DNA of 64,000 nt. Origin: Nematostella vectensis (lineage: Eukaryota > Cnidaria > Anthozoa > Actiniaria > Edwardsiidae). Both the position numbers and the translations under genes were made by a program. Positions 44,101 through 57,104 of this stretch are shown here, in pieces; the stretch's first letter is position 1, and every line of letters begins with the position of its first letter. A model generated the notes under the pieces. That model saw only the letters and a program-made list of their open reading frames with translations, ran no database searches and was not told the origin of the DNA. Location of the stretch: the NCBI RefSeq assembly GCF_932526225.1, contig NC_064043.1, positions 15,436,085 to 15,500,084 of the forward strand, given 5' to 3'.

Positions 44101-47100
44101 AGATCTGCACAAGACCCCTACATCTCAATGCAATAACGGTATTATATTATAGAAAATAAGGATCTGCACAAGACCCCTACATCTCAATGCAATAACGGTG
44201 TTATATTATAGAAAATAAGGATCTGCACAAGACCCCTACATCTCGATGCAATAACGGTATTATATTATAGAAAATGAGGATCTGCACAAGACCACTCATC
44301 TCGATGCAATAACGGTATTATATTATAGAATATAAAGATCTGCACAAGACCCCTACATCTCAATGCAATAACGGTATTATATTATAGAAAATAAGGATCT
44401 GCACAAGACCCCTACATCTCAATGCAATAACGGTGTTATATTATAGAAAATAAGGATCTGCACAAGACCCCTACATCTCGATGCAATAACGGTATTATAT
44501 TATAGAAAATAAAGATCTGCACAAGACCCCTACATCTCAATGCAATAACGGTGTTATATTATAGAAAATACGGATCTGCACAAGTCCCCTACATCTCAAT
44601 GCAATAACGGTGTTATATTATAGAAAATAAAGATCTGCACAAGACCCCTACATCTCAATGCAATAACGGTATTATATTATAGAATATAAGGATCTGCACA
44701 AGACCCCTATATCTCGATGCAATAACGGTGTTATATTATAGAAAATACGGATCTGCACAAGACCCCTACATCTCGATGCAATAACGGTGTTATATTACAG
44801 AAAATAAGGATCTGCACAAGACCCCTACATCTCAATGCAATAACGGTATTATATTATAGAAAATAAGGATCTGCACAAGACCCCTACATCTCGATGCAAT
44901 AACGGTATTATATTATAGAAAATACGGATCTGCACAAGTCCCCTACATCTCAATGCAATAACGGTGTTATATTATAGAAAATAAGGATCTGCACAAGACC
45001 CCTACATCTCGATGCAATAACGGTATTATATTATAGAAAATGAGGATCTGCACAAGACCACTCATCTCGATGCAATAACGGTATTATATTATAGAAAATG
45101 AGGATCTGCACAAGTCCCCTACATCTCGATGCAATAACGGTATTATATTATAGAAAATAAGGATCTGCACAAGTCCCCTACATCTCGATGCAATAACGGT
45201 ATTATATTATAGAAAATGAGGATCTGCACAAGACCCCTACATCTCGATGCAATAACGGTGTTATATTATAGAAAATACGGATCTGCACAAGTCCCCTACA
45301 TCTCGATGCAATAACGGTATTATATTATAGAAAATGAGGATCTGCACAAGACCCCTACATCTCGATGCAATAACGGTATTATATTATAGAAAATAAGGAT
45401 CTGCACAAGACCCCTACATCTCAATGCAATAACGGTGTTATATTATAGAAAATGAGGTTCTGCACAAGACCCCTACATCTCAATGCAATAACGGTGTTAT
45501 ATTATAGAATATCAGGATCTGCACAAGACCCCTACATCTCAATGCAATAACGGTGTTATATTATAGAAAATAAGGATCTGCACAAGTCCCATACATCTCG
45601 ATGCAATAACGGTATTATATTATAGAAAATAAGGATCTGCACAAGACCCCTACATCTCAATGCAATAACGGTATTATATTATAGAAAATAAGGATCTGCA
45701 CAAGTCCCCTACATCTCGATGCAATAACGGTATTATATTATAGAAAATGAGGATCTGCACAAGACACCTACATCTCAATGAAATAACGGTATTATATTAT
45801 AGAAAATGAGGATCTGCACAAGACCACTCATCTCGATGCAATAACGGTATTATATTATAGAAAATGAGGATCTGCACAAGTCCCCTACATCTCAATGCAA
45901 TAACGGTGTTATATTATAGAAAATGAGGTTCTGCACAAGACCCCTACATCTTGATGCAATAACGGTATTATATTATAGAAAATAGGGATCTGCACAAGAC
46001 CCCTACATCTTGATGCAATAACGGTATTATATTATAGAAAATGAGGATCTGCACAAGTCCCCTACATCTCGATGCAATAACGGTATTATATTATAGAATA
46101 TAAGGATCTGCACAAGACCCCTACATCTCAATGCAATAACGGTGTTATATTATAGAATATAAGGATCTGCACAAGTCCCCTACATCTCAATGCAATAACG
46201 GTGTTATATTATAGAAAATGAGGTTCTGCACAAGACCCCTACATCTCGATGCAATAACGGTATTATATTATAGAAAATAAGGATCTGCACAAGACCCCTA
46301 CATCTCGATGCAATAACGGTATTATATTATAGAAAATGAGGATCTGCACAAGACCCCTACATCTCAATGAAATAACGGTATTATATTATAGAAAATAAGG
46401 ATCTGCACAAGACCCCTACATCTCGATGCAATAACGGTATTATATTATAGAAAATAGGGATCTGCACAAGACCCCTACATCTCGATGCAATAACGGTATT
46501 ATATTATAGAAAATAAGGATCTGCACAAGTCTCCTACATCTCGATGCAATAACGGTATTATATTATAGAAAATAAGGACCTGCACAAGACCCCTACATCT
46601 CAATGAAATAACGGTATTATATTATAGAAAATAAGGATCTGCACAAGAACCCTACTTCTCAATGCAATAACGGTGTTATATTATAGAATATAAGGATCTG
46701 CACAAGACCCCTACATCTCAATGAAATAACGGTATTATATTATAGAAAATGAGGATCTGCACAAGACCCCTACATCTCAATGAAATAACGGTATTATATT
46801 ATAGAAAATAAGGATCTGCACAAGACCCCTACATCTCGATGCAATAACGGTATTATATTATAGAAAATAGGGATCTGCACAAGACCCCTACATCTCGATG
46901 CAATAACGGTATTATATTATAGAAAATAAGGATCTGCACAAGTCCCCTACATCTCGATGCAATAACGGTATTATATTATAGAATATAAGGATCTGCACAA
47001 GACCCCTACATCTCAATGCAATAACGGTGTTATATTATAGAAAATGAGGATCTGCACAAGTCCCCTAAATCTCAAGGAAATAACGGTGTTATATTATAGA

Positions 47101-50100
47101 AAATAAGGATCTGCACAAGACCCCTACATCTCGATGCAATAACGGTGTTATATTATAGAAAATGAGGATCTGCACAAGACCACTCATCTCGATGCAATAA
47201 CGGTATTATATTATAGAATATAAAGATCTGCACAAGACCCCTACATCTCAATGCAATAACGGTGTTATATTATAGAAAATGAGGATCTGCACAAGACCCC
47301 TACATCTCGATGCAATAACGGTATTATATTATAGAAAATAGGGATCTGCACAAGACCCCTACATCTCGATGCAATAACGGTATTATATTATAGAAAATGA
47401 GGATCTGCACAAGTCTCCTACATCTCGATGCAATAACGGTATTATATTATAGAAAATAAAGATCTGCACAAGACACCTACATCTCAATGCAATAACGGTG
47501 TTATATTATAGAAAATAAGGATCTGCACAAGACCCCTACATCTCGATGCAATAACGGTATTATATTATAGAAAATAAGGATCTGCACAAGACCCCTACAT
47601 CTTGATGCAATAACGGTATTATATTACAGAAAATAGGGATCTGCACAAGTCTCCTACATCTCAATGCAATAACGGTATTATATTATAGAAAATAAGGATC
47701 TGCACAAGTCTCCTACATCTCAATGCAATAACGGTATTATATTATAGAAAATAAGGATCTGCACAAGTCTCCTACATCTCAATGCAATAACGGTATTATA
47801 TTATAGAAAATAAGGATCTGCACAAGACCACTCATCTCGATGCAATAACGGTGTTATATTATAGAATATAAGGATCTGCACAAGTCCCCTACATCTCGAT
47901 GCAATAACGGTGTTATATTATAGAATATAAAGATCTGCACAAGACCCCTACATCTCAATGCAATAACGGTGTTATATTATAGAATATAAAGATCTGCACA
48001 AGACCCCTACATCTCGATGCAATAACGGTGTTATATTATAGAAAATAAGGATCTGCACAAGAACCCTACATCTCGATGCAATAACGGTGTTATATTATAG
48101 AATATAAAGATCTGCACAAGTCCCCTACATCTCAATGCAATAACGGTGTTATATTATAGAATATAAAGATCTGCACAAGAACCCTACATCTCGATGCAAT
48201 AACGGTATTATATTATAGAATATAAAGATCTGCACAAGTCCCCTACATCTCAATGCAATAACGGTGTTATATTATAGAAAATACGGATCTGCACAAGACC
48301 CCTACATCTCAATGCAATAACGGTGTTATATTATAGAAAATAAGGATCTGCACAAGTCCCCTACATCTCGATGCAATAACGGTATTATATTATAGAAAAT
48401 AAGGATCTGAACAAGACACCTACATCTCAATGCAATAACGGTATTATATTATAGAAAATGAGGATCTGCACAAGACCCCTACATCTCAATGCAATAACGG
48501 TATTATATTATAGAATATAAAGATCTGCACAAGTCCCCTACATCTCAATGAAATAACGGTATTATATTATAGAAAATAGGGATCTGCACAAGACCCCTAC
48601 ATCTCGATGCAATAACGGTGTTATATTATAGAATATAAGGATCTGCACAAGACACCTACATCTCAATGCAATAACGGTGTTATATTATAGAAAATAAGGA
48701 TCTGCACAAGTCCCATACATCTCGATGCAATAACGGTATTATATTATAGAAAATAAGGATCTGCACAAGACCCCTACATCTCAATGCAATAACGGTATTA
48801 TATTATAGAAAATAAGGATCTGCACAAGTCCCCTACATCTCGATGCAATAACGGTATTATATTATAGAAAATGAGGATCTGCACAAGACACCTACATCTC
48901 AATGAAATAACGGTATTATATTATAGAAAATGAGGATCTGCACAAGACCACTCATCTCGATGCAATAACGGTATTATATTATAGAAAATGAGGATCTGCA
49001 CAAGTCCCCTACATCTCAATGCAATAACGGTGTTATATTATAGAAAATGAGGTTCTGCACAAGACCCCTACATCTTGATGCAATAACGGTATTATATTAT
49101 AGAAAATAGGGATCTGCACAAGACCCCTACATCTCGATGCAATAACGGTATTATATTATAGAATATAAGGATCTGCACAAGACCCCTACATCTCCATGCA
49201 ATAACGGTGTTATATTATAGAATATAAGGATCTGCACAAGTCCCCTACATCTCAATGCAATAACGGTGTTATATTATAGAAAATGAGGTTCTGCACAAGA
49301 CCCCTACATCTCGATGCAATAACGGTATTATATTATAGAAAATAAGGATCTGCACAAGACCCCTACATCTCAATGCAATAACGGTATTATATTATAGAAA
49401 ATGAGGATCTGCACAAGACCCCTACATCTCAATGAAATAACGGTATTATATTATAGAAAATAAGGATCTGCACAAGACCCCTACATCTCGATGCAATAAC
49501 GGTATTATATTATAGAAAATAGGGATCTGCACAAGACCCCTACATCTCGATGCAATAACGGTATTATATTATAGAAAATAAGGATCTGCACAAGTCCCCT
49601 ACATCTCGATGCAATAACGGTATTATATTATAGAATATAAGGATCTGCACAAGACCCCTACATCTCAATGCAATAACGGTGTTATATTATAGAAAATGAG
49701 GATCTGCACAAGTCCCCTAAATCTCAAGGAAATAACGGTGTTATATTATAGAAAATAAGGATCTGCACAAGACCCCTACATCTCGATGCAATAACGGTGT
49801 TATATTATAGAAAATGAGGATCTGCACAAGACCACTCATCTCGATGCAATAACGGTATTATATTATAGAATATAAAGATCTGCACAAGACCCCTACATCT
49901 CAATGCAATAACGGTGTTATATTATAGAAAATGAGGATCTGCACAAGACCCCTACATCTCGATGCAATAACGGTATTATATTATAGAAAATAGGGATCTG
50001 CACAAGACCCCTACATCTCGATGCAATAACGGTATTATATTATAGAAAATAAGGATCTGCACAAGACCACTCATCTCGATGCAATAACGGTATTATATTA

Positions 50101-52579
50101 TAGAAAATGAGGATCTGCACAAGTCCCCTACATCTCAATGCAATAACGGTATTATATTATAGAATATAAGGATCTGCACAAGACCCCTACATCTCGATGC
50201 AATAACGGTATTATATTATAGAAAATAAGGATCTGCACAAGACCACTCATCTCGATGCAATAACGGTATTATATTATAGAAAATGAGGATCTGCACAAGA
50301 CCCCTACATCTCGATGCAATAACGGTATTATATTATAGAAAATGAGGATCTGCACAAGACCACTCATCTCGATGCAATAACGGTGTTATATTATAGAAAA
50401 TGAGGATCTGCACAAGACCCCTACATCTCGATGCAATAACGGTGTTATATTATAGAAAATAAGGATCTGCACAAGACCCCTACATCTCAATGCAATAACG
50501 GTATTATATTATAGAAAATGAGGATCTGCACAAGTCCCCTACATCTCAATGCAATAACGGTATTATATTATAGAAAATAAAGATCTGCACAAGAACCCTA
50601 CATCTCAATGCAATAACGGTATTATATTATAGAAAATAAGGATCTGCACTAGACCCCTACATCTCAATGCAATAACGGTATTATATTATAGAAAATACGG
50701 ATCTGCACAAGACCACTCATCTCAATGCAATAACGGTATTATATTATAGAAAATGAGGATCTGCACAAGACCCCTACATCTCGATGCAATAACGGTATTA
50801 TATTATAGAAAATGAGGATCTGCACAAGACCACTCATCTCAATGCAATAACGGTATTATATTATAGAAAATAAGGATCTGCACAAGTCCCCTACATCTCG
50901 ATGCAATAACGGTATTATATTATAGAAAATAGGGATCTGCACAAGACCCCTACATCTCGATGCAATAACGGTGTTATATTACAGAAAATAAGGATCTGCA
51001 CAAGTCCCCTACATCTCAATGCAATAACGGTATTATATTACAGAAAATAAGGATCTGCACAAGACCCCTACATCTCGATGCAATAACGGTGTTATATTAC
51101 AGAAAATAAGGATCTGCACAAGACCCCTACATCTCGATGCAATAACGGTATTATATTATAGAAAATAGGGATCTGCACAAGTCCCTACATCTCGATGCAA
51201 TAACGGTGTTATATTATAGAAAATAAAGATCTGCACAAGACCCCTACATCTCGATGCAATAACGGTGTTATATTATAGAAAATAAAGATCTGCACAAGTC
51301 CCCTACATCTCGATGCAATAACGGTGTTATATTATAGAAAATAAGGATCTGCACAAGTCCCCTACATCTCAATGTAATAACGGTATTATATTATAGAAAA
51401 TAAGGATCTGCACAAGACCCCAACATCTCGATGCAATAACGGTGTTATATTATAGAAAATAAGGATCTGCACAAGTCCCCTACATCTCGATGCAATAACG
51501 GTGTTATATTATAGAAAATAAGGACCTGCACAAGACCCCTACATCTCGATGCAATAACGGTATTATATTATAGAAAATAAAGATCTGCACAAGTCCCCTA
51601 CATCTCAATGCAATAACGGTGTTATATTATAGAAAATGAGGTTCTGCACAAGACCCCTACATCTCGATGCAATAACGGTGTTATATTATAGAAAATAAGG
51701 ACCTGCACAAGACCCCTACATCTCGATGCAATAACGGTGTTGTATTATAGAAAATACGGATCTGCACAAGTCCCCTACATCTCAATGCAATAACGGTGTT
51801 ATATTATAGAAAATAAGGATCTGCGCAAGTCCCCTACATCTCGATGCAATAACGGTGTTATATTATAGAAAATAAGGATCTGCACAAGACCCCTACATCT
51901 CGATGCAATAAAGGTATTATATTATAGAAAATAGGGATCTGCACAAGACCCCTACATCTCGATGCAATAACGGTATTATATTATAGAAAATAGGGATCTG
52001 CACAAGACCCCTACATCTCGATGCAATAACGGTGTTATATTATAGAAAATGAGGATCTGCACAAGACCCCTACATCTCGATGCAATAACGGTGTTATATT
52101 ATAGAAAATAAGGATCTGCACAAGTCCCCTACATCTCAATGCAATAACGGTATTATATTATAGAAAATAAGGATCTGCACAAGTCCCTTACATCTCAATG
52201 CAATAACGGTATTATATTATAGAAAATGAGGATCTGCACAAGACCCCTACATCTCAATGAAATAACGGTATTATATTATAGAAAATAAGGATCTGCACAA
52301 GACCCCTACATCTCGATGCAATAACGGTATTATATTATAGTAAATGAGGATCTGCACAAGACCCCTACATCTCAATGCAATAACGGTATTATATTATAGA
52401 ATATAAAGATCTGCACAAGTCCCCTACATCTCGATGCAATAACGGCATTATATTATAGAAAATGAGGATCTGCACAAGACCCCTACATCTCAATGCAATA
52501 ACGGTATTATATTATAGAAAATGAGGATCTGCACAAGACCACTCAATGCAATAACGGTATTATATTATAGAAAATAAGG
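41166..52579. repeat. 59-bp satellite array, 11.4 kb
   Basis: Unbroken tandem array of GGATCTGCACAAGACCCC + TACATCTCGATGCAATAACG + GTATTATATTATAGAAAATAA. The common period is 59 bp; a 57-bp variant reads GACCACTCATCTCG. Length implies roughly 190 copies. Variation is concentrated at fixed sites: AAG(A/T)C(C/A), CTC(G/A)ATG, GGT(A/G)TTA, GAA(A/T)AT and (A/G/C)(A/G)GATC. The unit has stops in all frames, so it is not coding. No other sequence interrupts it. Confidence 0.98.
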
Positions 52580-52983
52580 GCAAAGCAGATGCGCATTATT
52601 ATCTTAACAGAAAATGTCTTTCGTTCGTGATTATTTTGTGTGTTTTTTAATAACTTTATGCTATTTACAATGTTCAAACGCTAAGGGACACACCTGAAGT
52701 GCCTAATGACAATTCTGAAGACAACAGTAATCATTTTGTTGATGCTGATTAATGTGGCGTCGTTGAAGATGACGAGGGTGGCGATGTGACTATCATGACT
52801 GACTATCATGCAGTTGACCGTGCAGGTGCGGGTACGGGGTGTCGTCATCCTGAGTTCAACAAAGCAACTCTTAACAAACAGAAGGTGCGCGCGTACCCTG
52901 GGCACGAGTTCCAAGCAAAGTAACTTTGCCCATTTCTAGTCTCACCGCCAATCTCTGCTAAGCCAAAATCGCTTTGCCCATCC
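52580..52983. other. Flank between satellite and LHFPL gene
   Basis: No recognised exon. May hold part of the LHFPL 3' UTR (minus strand). Confidence 0.35.
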
Positions 52984-53318
52984 CTGCCAGGTCCCTGACC
53001 CATTTCTTCTTTTAGCCAGGTCGCTTGACCAATCAATGTTTTTAGCCAGGCACATGACCTATCTCTGTTTATAGCCAAGTCATATGACCTTTCTCTGTTT
53101 AAGCCAGGTCACATGACCTATCTCTGTTTTAGCCAGGTCACATGACCCATCTCTGTTTTAGCCAGGTCACATGACCCATCTCTGTTTTAGCCAGGTCACA
53201 TGACCTATCTCTTTTTTTACGCCAGGTCACTTGACCTATCTCTTCTTTTAACCAGGTCACATGACCCATCCCCGTTCTCAGCCAGGTCACATGACCTATC
53301 TGTGTTATAAGTCATGTC
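52984..53318. repeat. 29-30-bp repeat with AGGTCACATGACCT palindromes
   Basis: Eleven units of the form AGCCAGGTCACATGACCTAT plus CTCTGTTTT. The central AGGTCACATGACCT is an inverted pair of AGGTCA half-sites spaced by two bases and also contains TCACATGA. It lies directly downstream of the LHFPL stop codon (minus strand), so it would be in the 3' UTR or just beyond. Confidence 0.9.
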
Positions 53319-53325
53319 ACGTTAT

Positions 53326-56300
53326 CTAAAGGTGGGTGTCTTCCTGGTCCACCGTGAATGCTGTGTTCTTCGTTCCATTGTTATTTTTCGAGGAGCTGAT
53401 ACCATTACGGGTAAAACTGGAAATGTTTTTCCTCTTCGGCTTTAAGGTTTTCAAAAATCCTTCTTTCTCAATAAACATCAGTGAGAGAAAGCTGAGTATA
53501 AAAGCGTCAAACATGCACACGAGTGCCACCCAATATGACCATTTGACGTCACAAGAGCCCGATTGATATGAGCCGGCGCTTGAACCGCAGACCGCTCGGA
53601 CAGTAGGCGCATCCCAGCCAGAAGGATAGATCAGACAGGCCAGCATAAGACAGCATCCTAAAACAATAACACGAATTTGAAGTAACAACTCAACTCATGG
53701 AGGAGGGCATAAGGTTTTGCGGTGATGCGGTTTTGCCTTAAATTTGGCGAGGTTTTTTCGTTTTTTTCGTATTTTATTCCGCGGTATTGCGGTTTCTCTA
53801 GACTTCGCGGTTTGTGGTTAATAACTTGTTTTGCGGTTTTTGGCGTTTTTCTGTGCGGTTTTGCGGTTTTCCCCACTTACATTTTGCGGTTTTCCCCCCT
53901 TACGCCCCCCTCCTCAAGGTGTTTTATTTAGTTAAAACCACCTCAGACCATTTAGCTAACATGATGTGAAATTTATATGGCAATGTGAACTTTCGATGAA
54001 GCTTTCAGACTCAACTTCAGAAAGTCGTCGGATCTCTATCTGAAGAGAAACTTATACGAAGACTTTTCGTAGTTTTAATTTCTCTAGAATTAGCACAGGG
54101 AGCCCACTCAACTCAGCGCATTGTTTATCTAGCATGTTCTTTAAACTACGTTTATGAATATCAATTAGGTCGCGAAGTTCTCAATAAAACTCCTTCCAAA
54201 TACATATGTCCGACCGAAAGAACATCAACGACAACACGGCTATTGTTTACAAAAAATCGCGCGGCATCAACCTGGGCTAATCATAACACAAGCAAACGAG
54301 CAACAGCTGCAGCTACCAGGATGGAGTATCGTATTGAAAAGGGATCACCTTTTTGTTTTGGTTTACAGGAAAGTACTCGTTAACGAGAATGCTGATAAGG
54401 GTGAGGTTTTTGAGTGGAGATTCGAAAGCGAAGAGAACGGCAAAATGAGTTCTGTTATGACGATCCACAGTAACACTGTTCCATTGAAAGAAATTGGCTT
54501 GTGGGACGGCGCTAAAATGGTCGCATTCGTCACGGGAGTATTTGGTGAAGTGTTGGCGTGCTTAACATTTTTGTACGCTGCTCTGGTCATATTTGCGTGC
54601 GGCTCTGAATGCAAATTTCTATACCCACCCCGACCACTCTTTGTATCGAACGCAAAGAAACTCCTGCCCCCTCTGGATGTTTTTTTTTTTTTTTGTCGAA
54701 TTTTTCGCCGAGATTTCGGTAAAGTGTAATTTCAAATCGCAATTGATCCTTCGCCTGTGCTTTATAATGGAAGCAATTGCCATCAGAAGTTAGCTCCATC
54801 ATCATTCTAGCGATATATGTGGAGAAATTTATATTTTGCGTTGATTTTATTTAAATAAAAATAAATTCAGCAGAAGTGGCGTCACAGAGTTTGGGAATAA
54901 CTTTCCACCCTTGTCTGGACTTAAGCCATTAGGCGTGAAGTCGAGTTTTTGCAAAACCCGAATATTTTTGAACGAATTCGACGAAGGGATGTAAAACAAG
55001 TGTTCCAAACATGAATGGACACAATAAAGTATAAGACATATGTATTTGGAAGGAGTTTTATTGAGAACTTCGTGACCTAATTGATATTCATAAACGAAGT
55101 TTAAAGCACATGCTAAATAAACAATTCGCTGAGTTGAGTGGGCTCCCTGTGGAATTAGAATGTTTTAAGAATTCGGTATTGATCCGTTGACGTCCAAAAC
55201 GAAGTTTGGAAAATAAAATACTTCCGTTGTTTTGAAAATCAGTATTCATTTTATTCGAATTTCTTATGTTTAAATCTGAATAATCCTTCGTTTTAAATAA
55301 ACGTGGCCTCCCTGAATATTGAAAGAAAACGGTATGCACAATTTCAAGCTTTGCCAGTGATTAGATGTATTCTCTTTCTCGAGTAAATGAATTGAGTTAA
55401 ATTATTAATCCACTTGCAATTCGCTCATTTACCTGCCAATACGACATGCAAATATTTGTATATCTAAAAAGTAAATCGGATGACTTTGTTTAACTAAGTT
55501 TGGTTTTAATTATTAATATCTGGCGACCAAATTCAAACCACAAAGTCAAATCTAGAAAAAGTTCGTGCAGTTTTCAACATTGTGACGGTAGCTTTAAGGA
55601 TCATCCTATAATTGCTTGGACTATGTCATAGGCGAGCGCTTTTTCAAACCTTTCTCCTGTGCTCCATAGTCCCATGGCGAATGCATAGCTTTAGACGGAG
55701 TTTTAACTTTTTTCAGTAAATAGTTATTCATGAAGAAAGCGGAAAACTCTAGAAAATCGAATATGTGACCTCACACAGACGATGTATCTCCGAGGTTAAA
55801 TATTTAAAGAATTTTGTACGATTTTGGCAAAATGCTCTAGTCTCTATCAGACTTACGGTAGAAACTGGGGTAAATTAAAAGTCTTACCGGAAAAAGCTTG
55901 TAATCCACTGCAAAAGCGAAATCCCAAGCCAGACTTGTTCAAACAGCATAATGAATAAACAAATACCACGACGAGCGAGCCAAAAATCGAAATAAACGCG
56001 AACAACACAAATATAGTAGCAGCTTTCCAAGCGGACGATGGGATTGAGGAGAAGTGGTTCAGTTCCCCAGAGCAACGTCCCGTACTGCCTCCCGTGCAAC
56101 TACGATAAAGTCCGAAGTCAGTTTGTAGGCCAGAAGCGCTATCCTTTCCACCAAGCCACTGCGCTTGAACGAACACCACCACTATCATAATCCCAATAAA
56201 AATCGTGCATAGAGACCACAGAGCGACCAAAATACTCCGGGATCGTGACTTGTACCAGGATTTGTAGGGCCGGCCATTGCGAAACATCGCGGCCGGTGAA

Positions 56301-56425
56301 GTCACTTCTTCTTTCTTGTCTCCTTGTTCCGAGTCTCCTTCTTCTCTGTTTTCTTGCTCGTGATCCCTACACTTCGCTGACTGCGAAACACCAAAACTGT
56401 GCTTTCTGAGAGCAAAACAAGGCAT
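53326..56425 (-). CDS. LHFPL-like four-span membrane protein
   Basis: Two exons, 56425-55888 and 53657-53326, with donor TCCG|GTAAGA and acceptor TTTTAG|GA in phase, encode 288 aa. After a 60-residue hydrophilic, acidic N-terminus comes TM1 (SILVALWSLCTIFIGIMIVV, about residues 61-83), QWLGGKDSASGLQTDFGLYRSC, TM2 (AATIFVLFAFISIFGSLVVV), TM3 (GCCLMLACLIYPSGWDAPTV) and TM4 (WVALVCMFDAFILSFLSLMF). The extracellular pieces LYPxGWD...VCG...G.Y..G.C.V.W are the hallmark of the LHFPL tetraspan family. The N-terminus is longer than in vertebrate members (about 200-230 aa). The start is the first ATG of the frame (56425); MFRNGRPY at residue 47 is the alternative. The 2.2-kb intron holds two TIR elements. 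The paralogue is not assigned. Confidence 0.88.
53699..53915. mobile_element. Small TIR element rich in GCGGTTTTGCGG
   Basis: The ends GGAGGAGGGCATAAGG and CCTTACGCCCCCCTCC are inverted repeats. The interior repeats TTTTGCGG about ten times. It lies 40 bp from the LHFPL exon 2 acceptor. No clear target duplication. Confidence 0.6.
54094..55151. mobile_element. TIR DNA transposon with ~120-bp TIRs and 7-bp duplication
   Basis: CACAGGGAGCCCACTCAACT at 54094 is mirrored by AGTTGAGTGGGCTCCCTGTG ending at 55151. The inverted match runs inward for about 120 bp to ACATATGTC / AGACATATG with few changes. GAATTAG flanks both ends (54087-54093 and 55152-55158). The element is 1058 bp and sits in the LHFPL intron. 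It contains an open frame at 54363-54729. CAGGG-like ends suggest hAT, but 7 bp is not the usual duplication length. Confidence 0.9.
54363..54729 (+). CDS. Unrecognised open frame inside the TIR element, one TM segment
   Basis: An open frame without its own early ATG reads VLVNENADKGEVFEWRFESE, then MVAFVTGVFGEVLACLTFLY as a likely membrane span. It is preceded by an acceptor-like GGTTTACAG. An ATG at 54321 opens a different frame (MEYRIEKGSPFCFG), so a frameshift or a spliced upstream exon is needed for a full protein. It is not a transposase I know. It might be a captured host exon or a decayed ORF. Low certainty. Confidence 0.3.
55160..55880. other. Remaining LHFPL intron sequence
   Basis: AT-rich. 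No exon or clear element ends seen. Confidence 0.5.
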
Positions 56426-57104
56426 TATTGGTCGAGTCTCTTGGGGTTTGAATAGTACAGAATGACTCCCGCGGGGGTTTTGTGGGCCCAAAGATCACAC
56501 TTTCCGCAGACCTTGTTTCTGTTGTGTGACTTAGCGGGCGAGTTATTAGGGACTGTATAGTATTCACATCATTAATTGTGCGGTATGACAGTCGTAGTCG
56601 GCTTGGCATGGCGCGGAACTAGGAGGAGAGACTTTTTGATGGATATGTTAAGCGGATCGGAACCCTCGGAAAAACAATTGTAACTCAGTGATCCTTTGCG
56701 AACTTATTCTTGAGAAAAAGAAAACGCGCTGACAATAAATGATTATTACTTTTTATTGGCATTTTATTTATTACAACAATGACCTAGAAATCCTGACAGC
56801 TATTTGGATTAACGTTTAAAATATTTCTTTTTTCATCCATTCTTTGCAATTACTTTGATGAAATTTCGATTTAAAAATCCATGGCCTAGAATTTGGAGTA
56901 CAAAAAATGTAACCAAGTTTTTAAATCAAATCGGTCGACGGTTCTCAGAAATTTCTTTGATAAGGGAATCGACAGAAACTACACTCTTTTCTTTTCTTTG
57001 AATTTCGCTGGGCTGCCTCTGCTTGCGAGGAACTGGGACCCGCGGGAAATACCGGTAGAAGAACTCGAATGTTTCTTCTTTTTTTGTCGGAATTATAAAC
57101 ATGG

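Noticed and set aside
41166..52579. Regular repeats that might suggest a CRISPR-like array
   Set aside because: There are no unique spacers, units are directly abutting, and the genome is eukaryotic.
56985..57030. Similarity of TTTCGCTGGGCTG to the Mutator-like TIR
   Set aside because: The match is short and lacks the TTCCCTGCTAGCAG end or a target duplication. It may be a relic but is not supportable.
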